Part shown: positions 13,167 to 16,961 of the stretch, one piece after another
How positions within the stretch are numbered: the first letter of the stretch is position 1
Layout: each line of letters begins with the position of its first letter
NCBI GenBank assembly: GCA_036825435.1
Contig: DAISYG010000043.1
Location: forward strand, 1-16,961
Direction: 5' to 3'
DNA length: 16,961 bases
Source: UBA931 sp036825435
GTDB taxonomy: Bacteria; Pseudomonadota; Gammaproteobacteria; Burkholderiales; Casimicrobiaceae
Notes under the pieces: generated by a model
The model's input: only the letters and a program-made list of their open reading frames with translations
Databases searched by the model: none
Told to the model about the DNA's origin: nothing
Translations under genes and position numbers: made by a program

Positions 13167-14216
13167 TCAATCGTTGACCGGAACAGGCGTTTTCGCAGTG
13201 CTTGGCGGCAGGTCGGGATAAGAAACCGCTGGTTTTTTGCCCGTTAATGTTTGCAAAAACACGACCACGTCGTCGATATCCTTGTCGTTCATTTTGGCGC
13301 CGAGCTGGGTTGTTGCCATCACGGAAACGGCATCGCGCAGATCGCGGATTTGTCCGGTATGGAAGTACGGTGCGGTGATCGCAATATTTCGCAGCGGCGA
13401 AGCACGGAACACGTAATCGTCGGCCTCGGTGTTGGTAACGGCAAAGCGGCCTTTATCGCCCGGCGGCAAGAGGCGCGTTTCGGGTTTTTCAATCAGTCCG
13501 AACGGAAAATAGCCTTGCCCGCCCAGATTGACGCCGTTGTGGCACGACGCGCAGTTTTGGTCGATGAAGGTTTTCAGTCCGCGTTTTTGCTGTTCGTTCA
13601 GTGCTTTCTGGTCGCCCTTCAGATAACGGTCAAACGCGGAATCCGGCGTCACCAACGTGGTTTCGAACGCTTCAATCGCGCGCGCCACGTTGTCGAACGT
13701 GATCACATCGCCTTTGCCGAAAGCTTTCGTGAAGGGCTCTTGATAACCGGGAATGCTTTTTAGCGTGGCGACAACCAACTCCGGCGTGCTGTTCATTTCA
13801 ACGCCCGCCTGAATCGGTCCTTTGGCTTGCTCTTTGAGATCAGACGCGCGACCGTCCCAGAATTGCGCTTCGTTGAATACGGAATTGAATACGGTCGGCG
13901 AATTGCGCGGACCTTTTTTCCAATCGTGCCCAATCGCGACCGGCAAGCCGTCATCGCCGCCCAAGCCCAAGTTGTGGCAGGTGTTGCAGCTGATCAGGCC
14001 GCTCGACGACAAGCGCGGGTCAAAATAAAGCTGCTTGCCCAGCTCGATTTTTGCGACCGTGATGTCGTTGTCGGTGATTTTCGTTGGCGGTTTGCCGATG
14101 GGCTCGAACAAGCCCTGCGCTTCTTTGAGCAGTTCCGCATCTTTGTTCTGCGCCGTTACCGCAAGCGGTAACGCCAGCATCAGGCATGAAATCATGCTGA
14201 GTGTCATTTTTTTCAT
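13167..14216 (-). CDS. ccp: Di-heme cytochrome c peroxidase (MauG/CcpA family)
   Basis: A 349-residue periplasmic enzyme that reduces H2O2 to water with electrons from small c-type cytochromes. It begins with a clear signal peptide (MKKMTLSMISCLMLALPLAV, cleavage near TAQ at 21-23). Two covalent heme sites are present: CNTCH (77-81) and CASCH (222-226). Further family residues are H97 in AIGHDW, W120 in FWDGRA, H286 in APYFHTG and M300 in VMATTQLG, the likely axial ligand of the high-potential heme. The start at 14216 has GAAGGAAA upstream and gives the signal peptide; the longer frame to 14282 adds a non-signal stretch. Size and motifs are complete. It is transcribed alone and ends at a strong terminator. 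Oxygen or peroxide control is common in the family, but no FNR-type site was found by eye. Confidence 0.95.
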   Translation of the reverse strand: MKKMTLSMISCLMLALPLAVTAQNKDAELLKEAQGLFEPIGKPPTKITDNDITVAKIELGKQLYFDPRLSSSGLISCNTCHNLGLGGDDGLPVAIGHDWKKGPRNSPTVFNSVFNEAQFWDGRASDLKEQAKGPIQAGVEMNSTPELVVATLKSIPGYQEPFTKAFGKGDVITFDNVARAIEAFETTLVTPDSAFDRYLKGDQKALNEQQKRGLKTFIDQNCASCHNGVNLGGQGYFPFGLIEKPETRLLPPGDKGRFAVTNTEADDYVFRASPLRNIAITAPYFHTGQIRDLRDAVSVMATTQLGAKMNDKDIDDVVVFLQTLTGKKPAVSYPDLPPSTAKTPVPVND

Positions 14217-14280
14217 GGTATTTCCTTCTATGGTTAACGAAAAACGTTTGCTTACGCGAGGACGCGGTAGCATTGCACGC

Positions 14281-14289
14281 ATTATGGCA
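14281..14289 (-). promoter_or_regulatory. Possible extended -10 of the ccp promoter
   Basis: The minus strand reads TGC CATAAT, an extended -10 (TGN plus a 5/6 match). It would start transcription near 14274, about 58 bases before the ATG. No good -35 box accompanies it, as is usual for extended -10 promoters. Tentative. Confidence 0.35.
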
Positions 14290-14453
14290 TAGAAAAAATG
14301 CCGATGCGATACTCTTTTTTAATCAAGTCGATAAAGAGAAAATATTGGAGTGATAAACTCGGATTAATGTCGTTTTGATTGGATCATGTTCAAAAAACGA
14401 AAAAATCTTATTACAGCAGAATCGCGGTTTGCGAAATTCCGACGCTTTTGGGG

Positions 14454-14471
14454 GAAAATCACGGGATTTTC
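14454..14471. promoter_or_regulatory. Inverted repeat upstream of hinT-tatABC
   Basis: GAAAATC (14454-14460) and GATTTTC (14465-14471) are exact reverse complements around ACGG, 39 bases before the hinT start. It may be an operator or leader hairpin. The rest of the 294-bp gap between ccp and hinT (14217-14510) is AT-rich with no further gene. Confidence 0.3.
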
Positions 14472-14510
14472 AGGTTAAACTACTTTTCTTTGCGTAGCTG
14501 GAAGACAACG

Positions 14511-14867
14511 ATGGCTGCACACGACGACTGTATTTTCTGCAAAATCGCTCGGGGCGAAATCCCCTCGCAAAAGATTTATGAGGACGACGATGTTTTGGCG
14601 TTTCTCGATATCAATCCGGTGGCGGCGGTACATGTTCTGTTGATCCCGAAAAAACACATCGCGTCGTTGGCGGATGTTCAGGAACAAGACGCGCCATTGC
14701 TCGGCAAGATGATGGCGCTGGTGCCGAAGTTGGCGAAGATGCAAAAGGCGGACGACGGTTTTCGTTTGATCGTCAACGCCGGAAAGATCGGGCAACAGGA
14801 AGTGCCGCATTTGCACTTGCACTTGATCAGCGACGCTGAACCGTTGGGCAGAATGCTGGCGCGCTGA
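14511..14867 (+). CDS. hinT: HIT family purine nucleoside phosphoramidase (HinT-like)
   Basis: A 118-residue histidine-triad hydrolase; family members split AMP-lysine and other nucleoside phosphoramidates. The HIT signature HLHLHLI occupies residues 100-106, with H102 as the expected nucleophile. The N-terminal DCIFCKIARGEIPS and the LIPKKHIASL block are typical, as is the short C-terminal PLGRM. A longer frame from 14379 exists, but 14511 is the family start, with a modest GGAAG upstream. It is the first gene before tatABC (70-bp gap). I recall his genes often standing upstream of this block in betaproteobacteria; here the upstream gene is instead a divergent cytochrome c peroxidase. Confidence 0.93.
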   Translation: MAAHDDCIFCKIARGEIPSQKIYEDDDVLAFLDINPVAAVHVLLIPKKHIASLADVQEQDAPLLGKMMALVPKLAKMQKADDGFRLIVNAGKIGQQEVPHLHLHLISDAEPLGRMLAR

Positions 14868-14902
14868 TCGGCGGCTTTTGGGAAAGATTGTTGGAGAGGT
14901 AA

Positions 14903-14917
14903 TCGGCAAAATGCCGA
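14903..14917 (+). promoter_or_regulatory. Small hairpin before the tatA ribosome-binding site
   Basis: TCGGCA (14903-14908) pairs perfectly with TGCCGA (14912-14917) across AAA. It is followed by an A-run and not a U-run, so it is not an intrinsic terminator for hinT. It sits just upstream of the tatA Shine-Dalgarno and could affect mRNA stability or translation. Confidence 0.35.
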
Positions 14918-14937
14918 AAAAATAGAGGAGAGAAAGA

Positions 14938-15177
14938 ATGGGTTCTTTTAGTATTTGGCATTGGCTGATCGTGCTGCTGGTGGTGGTGCTGGTGTTTGGC
15001 ACCAAAAAGCTGGCGAACCTCGGCGGCGATCTTGGCAAAGCCGTTAAAGGATTCAAAGAAGGCATGAAAGAAGCAACGGAAGACGACACCTCGGCAGAGG
15101 CGCCCAAGCAGAAAATTGCGAGCGGGCAAACCATAGACGCCGAAGTCAAAAAAGAAAACGAAAAAAACGAAGTCTGA
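14938..15177 (+). CDS. tatA: Twin-arginine translocase subunit TatA
   Basis: A 79-residue subunit that forms the size-variable channel for folded Tat substrates in the inner membrane. One N-terminal membrane helix (IWHWLIVLLVVVLVFG, residues 6-21) leads to the FGTKKLANLGGDLG hinge and an amphipathic helix (KAVKGFKEGMKEA), then a charged disordered tail, as expected. A strong Shine-Dalgarno (AGAGGAGAG) precedes the ATG. tatB follows after 34 bp. Confidence 0.96.
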   Translation: MGSFSIWHWLIVLLVVVLVFGTKKLANLGGDLGKAVKGFKEGMKEATEDDTSAEAPKQKIASGQTIDAEVKKENEKNEV

Positions 15178-15211
15178 TTTCCTTCCGCCGCGCGCGTTTT
15201 AGGTATCGGTG

Positions 15212-15799
15212 ATGTTTGACATCAGCTTTACGGAAATCATGGTCATTGCCGTCGTCGCGGTTATCGTCGTCGGCCCTGAGCGCTTGCCCAAAACCGTGCG
15301 CACCGTTGCACATGTGCTGGGGCGTGCCCAGCGTTACGTCAGCGATATCAAGTCGGATATTCAGCGTGAAATGGAGCTGGAGGATTTCAAAAAAGCAACA
15401 CAATCCATCAAGGATATTGGCAAAGATATCGAAAGCACCGTGCGTTCGACAGTTGATGATGCGCAGAAAAGTGTTCAATCGCTCGGCAAAGATTTGCAAT
15501 CGGTGGAGTCCGAGCTGAAAAATATTGCGACGGAAACAACAAGCGCGCAAGAAAATGACGAAAGCGAAACGACTGCGGAAACAACAGTAGAAACAACGGC
15601 AGAAACGGCAGATGAATCAGTGAGCGAAAGCGAAGCATCGCCCGTCACCGAAAAGAAAACAGACGATGAGTTTGCGCATGATCCTGCGGAGTTTTCGACC
15701 GACCTTGCCGATTATCAAGTGCCCTCTTTCCTGAATGGCGAGGTTGAACTCAGCGTTCCCGAAGCACCCGCGCCGGATGAGCAAAAAGCACGCGAGTAA
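15212..15799 (+). CDS. tatB: Twin-arginine translocase subunit TatB
   Basis: A 195-residue partner of TatC in the substrate receptor complex. It has the canonical MFDISFTEIMVIAVVAVIVV membrane helix, the hinge GPERLPK and a long amphipathic helix (TVRTVAHVLGRAQRYVSDIKSD). A GTG one codon upstream (15209) is possible, but ATG at 15212 gives the family-typical MFDI start; AGGT lies 8 bases before it. The C-terminal half is acidic and low in complexity, with a four-fold 12-bp DNA repeat (15566-15613) encoding ETTA-like tetrapeptides. It is separated from tatC by 16 bp. Confidence 0.95.
   Translation: MFDISFTEIMVIAVVAVIVVGPERLPKTVRTVAHVLGRAQRYVSDIKSDIQREMELEDFKKATQSIKDIGKDIESTVRSTVDDAQKSVQSLGKDLQSVESELKNIATETTSAQENDESETTAETTVETTAETADESVSESEASPVTEKKTDDEFAHDPAEFSTDLADYQVPSFLNGEVELSVPEAPAPDEQKARE
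15566..15613 (+). repeat. 12-bp tandem repeat inside tatB (4 units)
   Basis: Four in-frame degenerate units begin GAAAC at 15566, 15578, 15590 and 15602 and encode ETTA, ETTV, ETTA and ETAD in the disordered tail. In-frame length change by slippage would be tolerated. Confidence 0.6.
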
Positions 15800-15815
15800 A
15801 GCAGCGTATTAAATT

Positions 15816-16574
15816 ATGAGCCAAGTCGAAGAACCGAATTCGCAGCAAGAAACCTTTATTTCCCATCTGGTCGAGTTGCGCACGCGTTTGATGCGCTCGA
15901 TGCTGGCGATGCTCATCGTGTTTTTCGCGCTTTTTTATTGGGCGCGCGATATTTACACTTTTCTTGCCGCGCCGCTGATGAGCGCGTTGCCGGAAGGATC
16001 AAGCATGATCGCCACCGAAGTCACGGCGCCATTTTTCGTGCCGATCAAGGTGACGTTGATGGTATCGTTTTTGATCGCGTTGCCTTATATTCTTTGGCAG
16101 ATTTGGTCGTTCATCGCGCCCGGCCTTTATCAGAACGAAAAAAAACTGGTATTGCCTCTCGCGGTTTCCAGTTTTATCTTGTTTTTTATCGGAATGGCGT
16201 TTGCCTACTTCGCGGTGTTCCCGGTGGTGTTCGGCTTCCTCGCCAAGATGACGCCGGACGGCGTCAGCATGATGACCGATATTGATAAATATTTGAGTTT
16301 CACGCTGACGATGTTTCTCGCGTTCGGCATCACGTTCGAAACGCCGGTGATCGTGCTGGTATTGGTGTCGATGGGCGTTTTCACACTTGAACAACTGCGC
16401 AACGCCCGCCCCTACATCATCGTCGGCGCTTTCGTGATTGCGGCTATCTTTACGCCGCCCGATGTTGTCTCGCAATTATTCCTGGCGTTTCCGTTGTGGC
16501 TGCTCTACGAATTCGGAATGTTTTTAGCGGGCTTTCTCAAAAAGTCGCGCGAAGAAAATAAAGTGGAAGCCTGA
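15816..16574 (+). CDS. tatC: Twin-arginine translocase subunit TatC
   Basis: A 252-residue six-helix inner-membrane protein that recognises twin-arginine signal peptides together with TatB. The cytoplasmic N-terminus carries the conserved HLVELRTRL (H17, E20, R22), and the first cytoplasmic loop has FIAPGLYQNEKK with the conserved glutamate. TFETPVIVLVLVSMGV and FTPPDVVSQLFLAFPLWLLYE are clear family blocks. The Shine-Dalgarno is weak, but the gene is tightly coupled to tatB. It is the last gene of the hinT-tatABC cluster. Confidence 0.97.
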   Translation: MSQVEEPNSQQETFISHLVELRTRLMRSMLAMLIVFFALFYWARDIYTFLAAPLMSALPEGSSMIATEVTAPFFVPIKVTLMVSFLIALPYILWQIWSFIAPGLYQNEKKLVLPLAVSSFILFFIGMAFAYFAVFPVVFGFLAKMTPDGVSMMTDIDKYLSFTLTMFLAFGITFETPVIVLVLVSMGVFTLEQLRNARPYIIVGAFVIAAIFTPPDVVSQLFLAFPLWLLYEFGMFLAGFLKKSREENKVEA

Positions 16575-16961
16575 ATTTGCCGAACGGGATTGCGCCGTTA
16601 TATGAGCGTTATTCTGTTTGCGATGCAGATTTGATGCCGATCAGACGCAATGATGTTTTAAATCCCAGAGTTTTTCATGGTACAAAAAACGTTATGCCGA
16701 CATGGAAAATTTCACAATAAACTTTAACGACATAGAATTTTCCTTATCTCTTCCGTTGTTTTCAATAAAAAAGCGTTAAAAAACAATAAAGTCGTATTTT
16801 TGAGTCACTTTTTTTGTCTCTTTTTGTTAGGCAGAGTTTATTCCAAAGTATTGATATGATATGCCCTCGTTGTTTGCATTTTGTTAACAACGCGTTTCGA
16901 AAAATCTTAGAGCGTTTTTGATTTAATACTTTACACTCCTGTGGTAGTCTATCCGTATGGT
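16575..16961. other. AT-rich non-coding region after tatC
   Basis: No protein or RNA gene is recognised in these 387 bases, which are much richer in A/T than the rest of the window. There is a weak hairpin soon after the tatC stop (AACGG and CCGTT around a 7-base loop, without a U-run). An inverted repeat pairs GGAAAATT (16704-16711) with AATTTTCC (16736-16743), CGACAT occurs twice 30 bp apart (16698 and 16728), and CAATAAA occurs three times. It may hold the promoter of a gene beyond the window edge, but no convincing -35/-10 pair was found. Confidence 0.5.

Noticed and set aside
14300..14370. FNR-type binding site (TTGAT-N4-ATCAA) controlling ccp
   Set aside because: Only partial half-sites (such as ATCAAG and TTGGAG) occur, not at the right spacing.
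14475..15149. A 224-residue minus-strand ORF opposite hinT and tatA
   Set aside because: Both plus-strand genes have clear family motifs and ribosome-binding sites; the antisense frame has none.

Overview
The window looks like chromosomal core sequence of a Gram-negative proteobacterium, most likely a betaproteobacterium. The basis is the gene content (MurJ, an AsmA-family protein, periplasmic di-heme cytochrome c peroxidase, TatABC, RnfH next to SmpB, Bcp followed by a PIN-PhoH ATPase, and HIT directly upstream of tatABC) and recalled gene neighbourhoods. The order or genus cannot be fixed from the sequence alone. Coding density is high, and most genes are housekeeping genes with intact key residues.

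Layout. 1-403 is a gene-free patchwork of dispersed palindromes and a 7-bp tandem repeat, leading into murJ (404-1963, +). murJ converges with, and overlaps by 15 bp, an AsmA-like gene (4087-1949, -). That gene lies downstream of an MFS-PlsC fusion (6086-4176, -). thyA (6164-6958, +) is divergent from the fusion gene and converges with the smpB-etfB-etfA cluster (9237-7027, -). rnfH (9316, +) is divergent from smpB and is followed by bcp and a PIN-PhoH ATPase gene (10114-11544, +). Next come a 90-bp MITE-like element, tRNA-Ala(CGC) with a clear promoter, a small cysteine-rich putative lipoprotein (-), grxB (-), a second 143-bp copy of the MITE, a strong terminator, and a cytochrome c peroxidase gene (-). 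The last block is hinT-tatA-tatB-tatC (+), followed by about 390 AT-rich bases with no recognisable gene.

How the genes fit together. MurJ (lipid II flipping), the MFS-PlsC protein (probable lysophospholipid flipping plus re-acylation) and the AsmA-like protein (a family linked to envelope lipid transport) form an envelope-lipid block. Bcp, glutaredoxin 2 and cytochrome c peroxidase are peroxide/redox defence genes spread over the second half. TatABC would export folded proteins.

No new defence, biosynthetic or mobile system is visible. The least explained structure is in the repeats. One is a degenerate heptanucleotide tandem repeat at four intergenic sites, which at one site supplies the last codons and stop of etfA. 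The other is a pair of related miniature inverted-repeat elements: one touches the stop codon of the PhoH gene, and the other, flanked by a CTCG duplication, sits just upstream of grxB.
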